Shown: positions 43,292-52,536, numbered from the stretch's first letter. The stretch: 64,000 bases of DNA from Phycisphaerales bacterium (GCA_040221175.1 JAVJVK010000001.1:186001-250000), one strand, 5' to 3'. Notes: generated by a model from the sequence alone, not told the origin. Program-made: numbers and translations.

Positions 43292-44554
43292 ATGACCGCG
43301 ACGAGCACCGTGAACAAGACTGCCCGCCCCTTCGACGCCCGCACCGACCAGATCCTGGCCGAATTGGAAAAGGGCGGGCAGTACAAGCACCTCCAGATGC
43401 TCACCGGGCCGATGGGGCCGACGGTGATGCTGCGTGATAGCTCTGGGAAATCCAAAGAAGTCATCTGCATGTGCTCGAACAACTATCTGGGCCTGGCCAA
43501 CCACCCCGAAGTGGTCGAGGCGGGCATCGAGGGGCTGCGGAAGTACGGCGCGGGCACGGCGTCGGTCCGCTTCATCTGCGGCACGTTCAATTGCCACGAG
43601 ACGATCGAGAACACGATCGCGAAGTACATGGGGACCGAAAGCAGCTACACCTTCGTGAGCTGCTGGACGGCCAACGAGGCGCTCTACCCCACGTTCGCCG
43701 AGCCGGGCGACATGCTGCTGTCCGACGAGCTCAACCACGCGTGCATCATCGATGGCATCCGCCTGGCCGCGGTCATCAAGAAGGGCGTCCATAAGGGCGT
43801 CTACAAGCACAACGACCTGGACAGCCTGCGCGAGAAGCTCGAAGCGGCGCGGAGCAACCCCGACGTCACCGGCCAGATCTGGGTCGTCACCGACGGCGTG
43901 TTCAGCATGGAGGGCGACATCGCTGATCTGCCGGCGCTGCGGAAGCTCTGCGACGAGTTCGACGCGATGCTGGTGGTCGACGACAGCCACGCCCACGGCG
44001 TCATGGGCGCGACCGGCCGCGGCACCCACGAGCACTTCAACATGTGCCCCGGCGCGGATGGGCACGATGCGAGCCTGGGCGAGGTCGACTTCTTCACCGG
44101 CACGCTGGGCAAGGGCCTGGGCGGCGGCGCGGGCGGCTTCATCGCCGGCAGCAAGCGCGGCACGGAGCTCATCGTCCAGCGCGGCCGGCCGACGCTGTTC
44201 AGCAACGCCCTGCCCTGCACGATCGCGTGCAGCGCGAACAAGGCCATCGAGATCGTGCTGCGCGAGCCGGAGAGAGTGCAGGCCCTGCGCGACATCACCG
44301 CCTACGCGCGACAGCAGATCGGCGGCGCGGGCTTCGAGGTCATCGACTCGCCCACGGCCATCTGCCCGATCATCGTGGGCGAGACGAGCAAGGCCATCGC
44401 CATGAGCAAAAAGCTCCTGGAACTGGGCGTCTTCGTGATCGGCTTTGGCTACCCCGTCGTGCCCGAGGGCGCGGCCCGGCTGCGGCTGCAGTTGTCGGCG
44501 GCGCACACGAAGGGGCACGTGGACCAGGTCGTCGACGCGCTCAAGAAGCTCTAG
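43292..44554 (+). CDS. kbl: Glycine C-acetyltransferase / alpha-oxoamine synthase
   Basis: This 420-residue PLP enzyme of the alpha-oxoamine synthase family is most like 2-amino-3-ketobutyrate CoA ligase, which cleaves the threonine-derived ketoacid to glycine and acetyl-CoA. Hallmarks are CSNNYLGLANHPEV, YGAGTASVRFICGTF, LVVDDSHAHGVMGATGRGT and the PLP Lys in TGTLGKGLGGGAGG. The other family reactions (8-amino-7-oxononanoate, 5-aminolevulinate or serine palmitoyl synthesis) are less likely from the RFICGTFNCHE signature. A GAGGAG ribosome site supports the start. No threonine dehydrogenase gene is nearby. The stop is one base from the stop of the convergent gene. Confidence 0.87.
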   Translation: MTATSTVNKTARPFDARTDQILAELEKGGQYKHLQMLTGPMGPTVMLRDSSGKSKEVICMCSNNYLGLANHPEVVEAGIEGLRKYGAGTASVRFICGTFNCHETIENTIAKYMGTESSYTFVSCWTANEALYPTFAEPGDMLLSDELNHACIIDGIRLAAVIKKGVHKGVYKHNDLDSLREKLEAARSNPDVTGQIWVVTDGVFSMEGDIADLPALRKLCDEFDAMLVVDDSHAHGVMGATGRGTHEHFNMCPGADGHDASLGEVDFFTGTLGKGLGGGAGGFIAGSKRGTELIVQRGRPTLFSNALPCTIACSANKAIEIVLREPERVQALRDITAYARQQIGGAGFEVIDSPTAICPIIVGETSKAIAMSKKLLELGVFVIGFGYPVVPEGAARLRLQLSAAHTKGHVDQVVDALKKL

Positions 44555-44555
44555 C

Positions 44556-45497
44556 TCAGTTCTCCGGCCACCGCACCCGCGCCGTCACCGGGAAGTGGTC
44601 CGACGGCGCCCGACCGGTCTCCCCCGGCACCGAATCCCGCACGATCGTGGCTTCCAAAACCGTCGTGCCCGGCTCGACGAACACGTGGTCGATCTTCTCG
44701 CCGCCGGTCTTCGCCGGGTCGAAGCCGCAGAAGGTGCCCACGTCGGTCGCGTCGGGATTGGCCACGCGAAAGCTGTCGACCAGCGGCGCGGGCGTGCGCT
44801 CGCCCTGGACGTCCGCCTCGCCGCGCAGGTACGCGATGGCGGGGTTGCTCTCGCCGGCGTTGAAGTCGCCCATGAGCACGACCGGCTCGCCCGTGTTCGC
44901 GCGGCCGTCGATGCGCCGGGCGACCAGGGCCGCGCTGCGCTCGCGCGAGGGCTGGCTGCGGTGGTCGAAGTGCGTGTTGAAGATCCACACGGCCTTCGGC
45001 TCGCCGTCGTCCTTCTTCGGGCCGATCCGCTCGAAGCGGGCGTACGTGCAGATGCGGGTGATGCCGTTGCCCCAGTTCTTCGAGGCCACGACCCCGGGCG
45101 TGTCGCTCAGCCAGAACGTGCCGGCGTGCTCGGGGTCGGGCGTCCACGCGTTCGTGTCGTACAGGATCGCGCAGAACTCGCCCGCGTCCACCCCGTCATC
45201 GCGCCCCACACCCACGAACGCGTACCGCGGCACGCCCGAAACAACCTCGTCGATCTGGAACCGCAGCGCCTCCTGCAGCCCCACGAACTCCTCGCCCCGG
45301 CGATCGATCAGGTCGATCACCGCCTCGCGCCGATGGTCCCAGTGGTTGGGCCCGTCGCTGGCGGCGCCGTAGCGGATGTTGAAACTCATGACGCCAATGG
45401 CGGTAGGAACATCGGCGGTGCGAGGACTTCCGGGGTCTGCGACGCCATGGGCGTCCAGGGCCAGCAGCAGGGCGGCGAAGAGCGCGAGAAGTTTCAT
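44556..45497 (-). CDS. Secreted endonuclease/exonuclease/phosphatase-family protein
   Basis: This 313-residue protein has a signal peptide (LLALFAALLLALDAHG) and an EEP (DNase I-like) fold: VMSFNIRYGAASDG, FVGLQEALRFQ (catalytic Glu), IFNTHFDH, VLMGDFNAGE and the final IDHVFV...PSDHFPV. Members of this form act on phosphodiesters of nucleic acids, lipids or sugars outside the cytoplasm. All metal and catalytic positions expected for activity are present. The substrate is unknown. The gene is divergent from the repeat-rich dockerin protein at 45556. Confidence 0.87.
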   Translation of the reverse strand: MKLLALFAALLLALDAHGVADPGSPRTADVPTAIGVMSFNIRYGAASDGPNHWDHRREAVIDLIDRRGEEFVGLQEALRFQIDEVVSGVPRYAFVGVGRDDGVDAGEFCAILYDTNAWTPDPEHAGTFWLSDTPGVVASKNWGNGITRICTYARFERIGPKKDDGEPKAVWIFNTHFDHRSQPSRERSAALVARRIDGRANTGEPVVLMGDFNAGESNPAIAYLRGEADVQGERTPAPLVDSFRVANPDATDVGTFCGFDPAKTGGEKIDHVFVEPGTTVLEATIVRDSVPGETGRAPSDHFPVTARVRWPEN

Positions 45498-45555
45498 GAA
45501 TCAGCCTATGCGATCTGCCCGTATCGCGTTATGCTGGGCACCGAGGGGAGGATCA

Positions 45556-48021
45556 ATGTTCACCGAACGTTCACGCCGGGGGATGCCGATCCCATTCGCT
45601 CGATGGCTCGTGGTCGCGGCCTGTGCGATCCTGTCCTCGGCGGTCCGCGCGCCGGGCCAGGCGTGCGACCCGCAGTGGGCCGAGGGCGTCTTCGGGCTGC
45701 CGGGGGTGAATCGCGACGTCCATGCGGCAACAACGTGGGACGATGGTCGGGGCCAGGCCCTCTACATCTGTGGCAACTTCGATACGGTCGGCTCGATCGA
45801 GGCCAACAACATCGCGCGGTGGGACGGCCAGAATTGGGAATCCCTTGGCGCGGGGCCCGACCTTTTTGCCTATGCCATGTGCGCGTTCGATGACGGCACG
45901 GGCGAGAAGCTGTACGTTGGAGGCAACTTCTATCGCGCCGGCGGCCGTGACGTCAGGAACATCGCGCGATGGGACGGCGACGCATGGGAGCCGGTGGGTG
46001 CGGGCTTCTTCGGGGCGGTGGACTCGCTGGCGGTGTACGACGATGGCTCGGGTCCCGCGCTGTACGCCGGTGGCAACCTCAATCGCTCGACCGGCGGGGC
46101 ATACTCGCTCAAGGGCGTCGCGAGGTGGGATGGATCCCGGTGGAACCCCGTCGGCGTCGGCCTGGGGCTCTACTTCGTTCAGGTGCACGCCATGGTGGCC
46201 TTCGATGATGGCACCGGCCCCGCCCTGTTCGCGGCCGGTGAATTCGGCATCCTGGGCGATGGCCGCGTGGCGAACCACATCGCCAAGTGGAACGGCGTGT
46301 CGTGGAAGCCGCTCGAAGGGCCCGGTGGCATCGGGCTTGACGACACCGCCTTCTCCCTGGCGGTGTATGACGACGGTAGCGGCCCGGCGCTGTTCGTGGG
46401 TGGGCGATTCCAGAACGCTGGCGGCGTCCCGGCGCGCGGCGTGGCGCGGTGGGATGGCTTCACCTGGTCGGGCCTGGAGGATGGCTTCGACGGCGTCGCC
46501 CTCGACATGCGGGTCTACGACGATGGCTCTGGCCCGGCGCTCTTCGTGGGCGGTCGACTGGCGTCCACCGGCGAACCCGTCGAGTCGGCAGCCAAGTGGG
46601 ACGGCGAGCGCTGGATTACGCTTGACGCAAGGATGGACGAGCGCGTGGACGCCATGGAGGTCTACGACGATGGCTCGGGCGAGAAGCTCTTCGTGGGCGG
46701 TCGATTCGAGACCGCCGGCGACGCGTTCGTGGGCGCGCTGGCGACCTGGGACGGCGACGCCTGGGCGCCGGTGGCCGCCCCTGGACGGGGCGCGGGCATG
46801 GATAGCGAGGTGCGCGTATTGACCACCCACGACGACGGCGGGGGCCAAGCGCTCTACGCCGGCGGCTTCTTCGAGTTCGCCGGCGGCGTGCGGGCCAACC
46901 ACGTGGCGCGGTGGGACGGCCTGCGCTGGTCGGCGCTCGGCCAGGGGCTGGACGCGGGCGCCCTCGCCCTGGCCAGCTTCGACGACGGCTCGGGCCCGGC
47001 GCTCTACGCGGGCGGCTACTTTGCCACGGCCGGCGGCCAGCCCGCCCGGGGCGTGGCGCGATGGGGCGGCGCGGCGTGGTCGGCGGTGGGCACGGGCGAG
47101 GGCTTCGACGGGCTGGTGAACGCCCTGGCGGTCTTCGACGACGGCTCGGGCCCGGCCCTCTACGCCGGCGGCGACTTCCTGCGCGTCGATGGCCGCACCG
47201 CCAAGCACGTCGCGCGCTGGGATGGATCAGCGTGGACGCCCGTGGGCAGCGGCGTTCCGGCGGAAGTCTTCTGCCTGCACGTCTTCGACGACGGTAAGGG
47301 CCCGGCGTTGTACGCGGGCGGGGACGACTTCACGCCTCCGGGCGTGCCCAACAACTGCGTGCTGAAGTGGGACGGGCGCGCGTGGTCGGACCTCTCGACG
47401 CCCTTGAACGGCGAGGCCCTCGACATGGCCACCTACGACGACGGCCGCGGGCCGGCGCTCTTCATCGTCGGCAGGCTGGGCGTGGTTGGCCGGCCAGAGA
47501 CCAGCGGCGCGGTCCGCTGGGATGGTGCACGCTTCGAGCCGCTCGGCGGGGGACTCTCGAACGTCGCGTACGCCGCCCACGTGTTCGACGCGGGCGGAGG
47601 CAACGGCCCGGACCTGGTCGTCGGTGGTGGGTTCTCCAGCAGGTACGGCGGGCCGGGCAATTACGTGGCCCGGTGGGACGGCCGCACGTGGTGGCCGCTG
47701 GGCTCGGGCATGGATGGCTCGACGCCACGGGTCTACGCGCTGCACGCCCACGACGACGGCTCGGGCCCGGCCCTCTTTGCTGGTGGTCGCTTCAGCAGCG
47801 CCGGCGGCCACGCCTCCAGCCGCATCGCGCGCTACGGGTGCGTCCTCCCGCCGTGCGCCGCCGACCTGGACGGCGACGGCGAGCTGACGGCGATGGACTT
47901 CCTGGCGTTCCAGACGCTCTTCGATGCGGGCGATGCGCGGGCCGACTTCGATGGCGATGGGGCGCTGACGCTGTTCGACTTTCTCGTGTACCAGAACGCG
48001 TTCCAGGCGGGCTGCGGATAG
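45556..48021 (+). CDS. Secreted multi-repeat protein with C-terminal GC-type dockerin
   Basis: This 821-residue exported protein has a signal peptide (WLVVAACAILSSAVRAPGQA, about 17-36). It is built of roughly 13 repeats of about 50-55 residues with the consensus VYDDGSGPALYAGG.F...GG....VARWDG..W..LG. These are probably blades of one or two beta-propellers. The dockerin at about 768-820 (DLDGDGELTAMDFLAFQ, then DFDGDGALTLFDFLVYQ) ends AGCG, one residue longer than usual, and its first loop has TAMD instead of TIFD. A GGGGAGGATC ribosome site precedes the ATG. A TATGCT -10-like element lies at 45530. The protein is likely displayed on the cell surface. Confidence 0.87.
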   Translation: MFTERSRRGMPIPFARWLVVAACAILSSAVRAPGQACDPQWAEGVFGLPGVNRDVHAATTWDDGRGQALYICGNFDTVGSIEANNIARWDGQNWESLGAGPDLFAYAMCAFDDGTGEKLYVGGNFYRAGGRDVRNIARWDGDAWEPVGAGFFGAVDSLAVYDDGSGPALYAGGNLNRSTGGAYSLKGVARWDGSRWNPVGVGLGLYFVQVHAMVAFDDGTGPALFAAGEFGILGDGRVANHIAKWNGVSWKPLEGPGGIGLDDTAFSLAVYDDGSGPALFVGGRFQNAGGVPARGVARWDGFTWSGLEDGFDGVALDMRVYDDGSGPALFVGGRLASTGEPVESAAKWDGERWITLDARMDERVDAMEVYDDGSGEKLFVGGRFETAGDAFVGALATWDGDAWAPVAAPGRGAGMDSEVRVLTTHDDGGGQALYAGGFFEFAGGVRANHVARWDGLRWSALGQGLDAGALALASFDDGSGPALYAGGYFATAGGQPARGVARWGGAAWSAVGTGEGFDGLVNALAVFDDGSGPALYAGGDFLRVDGRTAKHVARWDGSAWTPVGSGVPAEVFCLHVFDDGKGPALYAGGDDFTPPGVPNNCVLKWDGRAWSDLSTPLNGEALDMATYDDGRGPALFIVGRLGVVGRPETSGAVRWDGARFEPLGGGLSNVAYAAHVFDAGGGNGPDLVVGGGFSSRYGGPGNYVARWDGRTWWPLGSGMDGSTPRVYALHAHDDGSGPALFAGGRFSSAGGHASSRIARYGCVLPPCAADLDGDGELTAMDFLAFQTLFDAGDARADFDGDGALTLFDFLVYQNAFQAGCG

Positions 48022-48029
48022 CCGGGCCC

Positions 48030-48791
48030 TTACGCGCTTCGCGAAGTTCGTTCGCTGGGCGGCGCGGCCGCGCACCATTGCCCGCCGTGCAGGCGCGCGG
48101 TGGCGGCGAAGCCCTGGACCGTCCGGCCGTTCTTGGTCGCGCTGACCAGGTAGGTGACCTCGGCCGTGCCCGGGGGGATGGTCGTGTCGACGAAGCGGCG
48201 CTCGCTCACGGCGGCGATGAACGCCCAGCCCCGGTTCGGGCCCGCGCCGTGCGATGCGCCCGCGCCCGCGGCCGCTGGTCCCGCCGGTTCCGCCGCGCTC
48301 ACCAGCCGGCGCCGGATCGAGTAGACCGTGCCCGGCCGCGTGCGCCCGCCCCAGGTCAGCACCATCTCGCTGGCGTCGACGTTGAAGCGCAGGCGCGGGT
48401 CGCGCGGGGCGACGGGCCCGCGCGGCGTGCGCCGCGAGCCGGTCTTGCGGGCGTCCAGCCGGGCCCGCTCGTACACGCCCGGGTCGCCGGTGCTGCTGGC
48501 GTAGGCGGTGATGGTGGCGATGTCGGCCCCCAGGGCCTTCTTGAACTCGGCGAAGGCCAGCCGCTTGGCCCGCGTGGCCGAGCGGGCCCGCACCATCGCC
48601 TCGCGCTGGCGCAGGTGGGCCTGGTAGGCCGCCTCGAAGAGTTCGGCCGCCCTGCTTGCCTGCTCGTCGCTCAGGCCGATGTCGGGCACGCCGGTCGAGC
48701 CGCCGCCGGGCTGCCAGCCGGTCCACACGCGGGTGATGACGCGGGCCCAAGCGAGGAAGCGGCCGTCGGCCTTGGGGTAGCGGGGGGGCAT
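48030..48791 (-). CDS. FN3-like protein, paralogue of 17718-18443
   Basis: This 253-residue protein shows the same plan as the gene at 17718-18443. A short helical start (ADGRFLAWARVITRVWTGW) is followed by a long Ala/Arg-rich helix ending ITAYASSTGDPGVYERARLD. A hinge and a beta-sandwich of FN3 type then follow (RLRFNVDASEMVLTWGGRTR). The C-terminal tail is basic. There is no signal peptide or membrane segment. Function is unknown. AGAGGA eight bases upstream supports the ATG at 48791. It is convergent with the dockerin repeat protein, with eight bases between the stops. Confidence 0.75.
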   Translation of the reverse strand: MPPRYPKADGRFLAWARVITRVWTGWQPGGGSTGVPDIGLSDEQASRAAELFEAAYQAHLRQREAMVRARSATRAKRLAFAEFKKALGADIATITAYASSTGDPGVYERARLDARKTGSRRTPRGPVAPRDPRLRFNVDASEMVLTWGGRTRPGTVYSIRRRLVSAAEPAGPAAAGAGASHGAGPNRGWAFIAAVSERRFVDTTIPPGTAEVTYLVSATKNGRTVQGFAATARLHGGQWCAAAPPSERTSRSA

Positions 48792-48951
48792 GGCGGGGGT
48801 CCTCTCGATGCGCGTGCCCGCGGGCCGGGCCGCTCGGTTCTGGTTGCTTCGTGGCGGTCCCGCCGCTCGCGGGGCGATGCCCCATCCATCGGCCGCCCGG
48901 CCCCGCCGCTCGAGCAAAAACCCGTCGCTGCACGCGATGCGCCCCCGGATC

Positions 48952-49120
48952 CGCGGTTCTTGCGCATCGGACCGCGGCCGCGCCCGGCCCAACCCGGCTC
49001 CGAGCGGCTGGGACCCTGGTTCCGGCCGCCCAAACCGCGGATCGAGCGGCCCGAGCGGTGGCCCGGGCCACGCGGTCCGTGGATCGGGCGGCTCGCGCCG
49101 TGTGGCGACGCGGGCCCGGC
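48952..49120. repeat. Degenerate 21-bp-period array, third site
   Basis: Eight consecutive 21-base units starting near CCGCGGTTCTTGCGCATCGGA can be laid out (other units begin CCGCGGATCGAGCGG, CCGTGGATCGGGCGG). Identity between units is modest. As at the other two arrays, it sits directly 3' of a minus-strand gene. I do not see the conserved cap here. The flanking 48792-48951 is GC-rich upstream sequence of the FN3-like gene without a recognisable gene. Confidence 0.45.
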
Positions 49121-49136
49121 CGGCGGGCGGCCCCGC

Positions 49137-49526
49137 TCACCGCAGGTGGGGCGGCACGCGCCGCTCGAGCAGCTCGATGAGGGCCGGGTCCATCTCGCGG
49201 TAGCGGTCGGGGATGTTCAGGCAGACCACGCGCGTATTTGCGAGGTGGTCGCGGAAGCGCGCGGCGAGTTTGGTCTTGTGCACCGGCTCCATCACGAATA
49301 TCAGGTCGGCCCACTGGACCAGCTCGACCGAGACGTGCGTGGGCGATTCGGGGCTCAGGCCGGCCGAGAGGCACTCGATGCCCGGGTGGTCGGGGTTGCC
49401 GGCGAAGACCTGCTCGGCGGTGGGGCTGCGCCACCTGTTCTTGCCGCACACGAAGAGGACGCGGGTGGTGGGGGTGGTGGGGGTGGTGGACGGGGTGGGC
49501 GGTGGCGGGGGGGAAGGAACTTCCAT
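49137..49526 (-). CDS. Low-molecular-weight tyrosine phosphatase-like protein
   Basis: This 129-residue protein has the CX5R active-site loop at C27-R33 (CGKNRWRS) directly after a beta strand (RVLFVC), and PTAEQVF after it, as in low-molecular-weight protein tyrosine phosphatases. The likely general acid is the Asp in NIPDRY. It is shorter than typical members (about 150). The N-terminal 21 residues are a low-complexity Pro/Thr stretch from a GGT/GGG-rich DNA tract, so the true start may be internal. Related short proteins may be phosphatases or arsenate-reductase-like. It lies upstream of the FN3-like gene and next to the dockerin block. Confidence 0.75.
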   Translation of the reverse strand: MEVPSPPPPPTPSTTPTTPTTRVLFVCGKNRWRSPTAEQVFAGNPDHPGIECLSAGLSPESPTHVSVELVQWADLIFVMEPVHKTKLAARFRDHLANTRVVCLNIPDRYREMDPALIELLERRVPPHLR

Positions 49527-49541
49527 GTGGTGCGCGATGCG

Positions 49542-50852
49542 TCAGCAGCCCGCGTCGAAGCGGTTCTGGAAGGCCAGCAGGTCGAAGATGGTCAGGATGC
49601 TGTCGCCGTCGAAGTCGGCGATCATGTCGCCCGTGTCGAAGGCGTCCTGGAACGCCAGGAAGTCGAAGACGGTCAGCGCGCCGTCGCCGTCGAAGTCGGC
49701 CGGGCAGTCGCAGCGGTTGAGCAGCACGCCGACGCTGCGGCTCCGGACATTGGTCACGGCCAGATCGGGGTCGCCGTCGCCGTCCAGATCATCGACCGCG
49801 GCGGATCCGGTCCAGCCCCCCGCGTCGTAGGCCACGCCTCGATCGAAGACGCCGCCGCCGTCGTTCAGCAGCGCGGTGACGCCCGGCCCAAGGCTCAGAT
49901 CGCTGTTCGTCACGAGCAGATCGTTGTCGCCGTCGCGGTCCAGATCGGCGATCGCCACGGACCGCGACTCCATGCGCGGGCCGTACGAGACGGCGGGCGC
50001 GAACGTGCCGTCGCCGTTGTTGAGCAGCACCATGGTGCCGTCCCCGGAGGTATTGGCCGCGGCAAGGTCGGCGTCACCGTCGCCATCGAGGTCGCCCATC
50101 GCCAGGCCAAGGGGCTCATGGCCCGCAAAATAGTTCACGGGGGACGCGAGGGTGCCGTCCCCCCGGTTCAGCAGCACGCTCACGCTGTCGAAGAGGCGGG
50201 TCCGGTTGGCCACCGCCACGTCGGCGTCGCCGTCGCCATCCAGGTCGCCGATGCAGACCGATACGGGGCCCTGTTCCACGATGTACCGCACCTCGGGCGC
50301 GAAGGTGGCGTCCCCGTTGTTCATCAGGATGCTGATGTCGTCCCTCCGCGCGTTCGTCACGACCAGGTCGCCGTCGCCATCGCCGTCCAGGTCGCCGATC
50401 GCGACGGAATAGGCCCATTCGCCCGCGTCGTAGAGCACGGCGTCCGCGAACGCGCCGTCGCCGTCGTTGAGCAGCACGGCCACGGCGCTCAGCCCCTGGT
50501 CGGCCACGGCCAGGTCATTGTCGCCGTCGCCGTCGAGGTCACCGATCGCCACGGACCGGGGCAGCCCGTGCGGGCCGTAGCGCACCTCGGTCGCGAAGCC
50601 GCCATCGCCGTCGTTGAGCAGCACGCTGACGTCCTGGCTCACGAAGTTGGCCACGGCCAGGTCGGCGAGGCCGTCGCCGTTGAGGTCGCCCGTCGCCACC
50701 GAGACCGGTTCGGATCCCACCCCGTACGCCGCCTGGGGCGTGAAGATCTGCGTGGGACCGCACGCCTGCCCGATCGCGACGGCGGGGACCAGTGTGGTCG
50801 CGGCAATGGCGAGCGTGGTGCGTGCGGCGGTGCTTGTGCGAAGCGACTGCAT
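49542..50852 (-). CDS. Secreted VCBS/FG-GAP repeat protein with C-terminal dockerin
   Basis: This 436-residue exported protein has a signal peptide (TLAIAATTLVPAVAIGQA). Seven or so repeats of about 45 residues follow with the pattern SVAIGDLDGDGDNDLAVAN...VSVLLNDGDG.F, the Ca-binding VCBS/FG-GAP blades of an integrin-like beta-propeller. The GC-type dockerin occupies the last 55 residues (DCPADFDGDGALTVFDFL ... DFDGDSILTIFDLL), ending FDAGC, with one atypical second loop (GDS). A GGAGGA site precedes the ATG. It is the last gene of a five-gene minus-strand dockerin block. Confidence 0.88.
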   Translation of the reverse strand: MQSLRTSTAARTTLAIAATTLVPAVAIGQACGPTQIFTPQAAYGVGSEPVSVATGDLNGDGLADLAVANFVSQDVSVLLNDGDGGFATEVRYGPHGLPRSVAIGDLDGDGDNDLAVADQGLSAVAVLLNDGDGAFADAVLYDAGEWAYSVAIGDLDGDGDGDLVVTNARRDDISILMNNGDATFAPEVRYIVEQGPVSVCIGDLDGDGDADVAVANRTRLFDSVSVLLNRGDGTLASPVNYFAGHEPLGLAMGDLDGDGDADLAAANTSGDGTMVLLNNGDGTFAPAVSYGPRMESRSVAIADLDRDGDNDLLVTNSDLSLGPGVTALLNDGGGVFDRGVAYDAGGWTGSAAVDDLDGDGDPDLAVTNVRSRSVGVLLNRCDCPADFDGDGALTVFDFLAFQDAFDTGDMIADFDGDSILTIFDLLAFQNRFDAGC

Positions 50853-50993
50853 GGCATGGTCCTCCCCGGAATTCGGCGTGGGACACCGCGTCCCCGCATC
50901 AGCGTTGTAACGCCTCGGGAGCGGCCGGTTGCGGCAGGGGGCTCTCCTCTGGCTTCGGGCGGCTCTGGGCTTCTGCTGGCCGCCCGGTCTACC

Positions 50994-51068
50994 AAAAACG
51001 CGGGCGGACGGCCAACGCTTTCTTCCAGCGTCACCGGCGGGGCGTCGACCCCTGGCCGGTCCGCCCGC
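50994..51068 (-). terminator. Large branched hairpin with T-run, probable terminator
   Basis: On the minus strand GCGGGCGGACCGGCCA at 51068-51053 pairs with TGGCCGTCCGCCCGC at 51014-51000 with one bulged base, and GTTTTTGG follows. The 38-base internal region holds its own ACGCT/AGCGT hairpin. It lies 66 bases beyond the stop of the gene at 51134-52510. A second small hairpin (GGGGTGC/GCACCCC) lies between them. Confidence 0.7.
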
Positions 51069-51133
51069 TTGAGATCAGCGTCGCGGCCGGCGGGGGTGCT
51101 GGCGCGGCACCCCTCCCCCGAACCGCCAGCGTC

Positions 51134-52510
51134 CTAGCACCCGGCGTCGAACGCGTTCTGGAAGGCCAGGAAGTCAAACAGGGTCAGGCTGCCGTCGCCG
51201 TCGAAGTCGGCGGCCGGGTCGCCCGCGTCGAAGAGGTTCTGGAAGGCAAGGAAATCAAAGATCGTCGGTTCGCCATCGCCGTCCAGGTCGGCGCGGCACG
51301 CGGCGGCGTAGAGGTACGCCGAGCCCGCGCGGTCGCCGGCGACCTCGGCCTGGGGGGCGCCGACGGCCAGGTCGCGGCCGGTGAGGTCCAGGCTCGTGCC
51401 GAAGCCGGCCGCGAAGCTTGGCGCATCGGCGGCGATGGCGCCCGTGGCCGCGCCCGTGGCGGCGTCGTAGACGTACACGATGCCGGAGTTGGGCGCGCCC
51501 CCGTCGTGGTTCGGTGCGCCCACGAGCACGGCGGCGCCATCGGTGGCGACCGACAGCCCGAAGTTGCCCAGCACGCCCGCGTCGGGCTCGCCCAGCACGG
51601 CGACCTCCTGCGGGTTGGCGGGATCGCTGATATCGAAGATGTACGCCGCGCCCGCGCCGCTGACCTCCGGCTGGTCGGCGTCGGGCGCGCCCACGACGGC
51701 GACCGTGCCGTGCAGCGCCACGGACTTTCCGAAGAAGTCGAACGGCTCGGCGTCGCTGGCGGTGAGCCTGGCGACCTGCGCGGGCCGCAGCGGGTCGGAC
51801 ACGTCGAAGAGGTAGGCCGCGCCGGCCGAGGGCGCCAGGGCGCTCTCGCGGGGGGCGCCCACGAGCGCGTACCCGCCGTGCAACGCGACGGCGAAGCCAA
51901 AGCCGGCCCCCTGCGAGCCGTCGACGGCGCCCAGCCGGCCGAGCTGCGCGACGGCCCGGGGCACGCCGACGTCCAGCAGGATGGCCGCCCCGGTCGCCGG
52001 GGACACGCCGTCGGCATTGGGTGCGCCTGCGATCGCCAGGTCGCCGTCGGTGTCCAGCGAGAAGCCGAACCGATCGCCGCTGCCCAGACCGACGGGGGCG
52101 TAGGCGTCAAGAAGATTGCCGGTGCCCGGGTCGTACAGGTAGATGGCCCCGCCGCCCGAGCCACCGCCCCACGCCGACACGATCGCCGCGGCGGGCCCCA
52201 TCGCGCAGGCGTCGCCGTAGCGATCGCTGCCCACCAGGCCCGGCTCGCCCAGCGTGCGCACGAGCGTGCCGGTGGCGGCGTCGTAGAGGAACGCCAGCCC
52301 TGCCTCGGGCGCAATGTCGTCGTCGGCCGGCGCGGTGACGAGTACACGGTCGCCCCGCACCGCCACGCCCGACCCGAAGCCGTCGAATGGGGCCGGCTGC
52401 GGCGGCCTGATGCGCTCGACGGGCGTGAACTGGGCCCGAGCGGTGGTGCTGGCCAGCAGGGCCAGGCCGGCGGCTACGAGCAGCACGCGTGCAGGGGAAT
52501 TCGGGGTCAT
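51134..52510 (-). CDS. Secreted FG-GAP repeat protein with C-terminal dockerin
   Basis: This 458-residue exported protein has signal peptide VLLVAAGLALLASTTARAQ. Its repeats are of the FG-GAP type that tracks objects such as GSGVAVRGDRVLVTAPADDD, GFAVALHGGYALVGAPRE, GKSVALHGTVAVVGAPDAD and GLSVATDGAAVLVGAPNHD. These are blades of an integrin alpha-like propeller, distinct from the VCBS type of its neighbours. The dockerin follows YLYAAACRADLDGDGEPTIFD and ends FDAGC. The ATG at 52510 is 27 bases downstream of the -10 of a promoter (52537-52564). A probable terminator follows the gene. Confidence 0.87.
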   Translation of the reverse strand: MTPNSPARVLLVAAGLALLASTTARAQFTPVERIRPPQPAPFDGFGSGVAVRGDRVLVTAPADDDIAPEAGLAFLYDAATGTLVRTLGEPGLVGSDRYGDACAMGPAAAIVSAWGGGSGGGAIYLYDPGTGNLLDAYAPVGLGSGDRFGFSLDTDGDLAIAGAPNADGVSPATGAAILLDVGVPRAVAQLGRLGAVDGSQGAGFGFAVALHGGYALVGAPRESALAPSAGAAYLFDVSDPLRPAQVARLTASDAEPFDFFGKSVALHGTVAVVGAPDADQPEVSGAGAAYIFDISDPANPQEVAVLGEPDAGVLGNFGLSVATDGAAVLVGAPNHDGGAPNSGIVYVYDAATGAATGAIAADAPSFAAGFGTSLDLTGRDLAVGAPQAEVAGDRAGSAYLYAAACRADLDGDGEPTIFDFLAFQNLFDAGDPAADFDGDGSLTLFDFLAFQNAFDAGC

Positions 52511-52536
52511 CGATCCAGGCCCTCTTGTGTGCTGCG

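Noticed and set aside
51085-51112. Second terminator after the FG-GAP dockerin gene
   Set aside because: GGGGTGC/GCACCCC forms a hairpin but no T-run follows on the minus strand.
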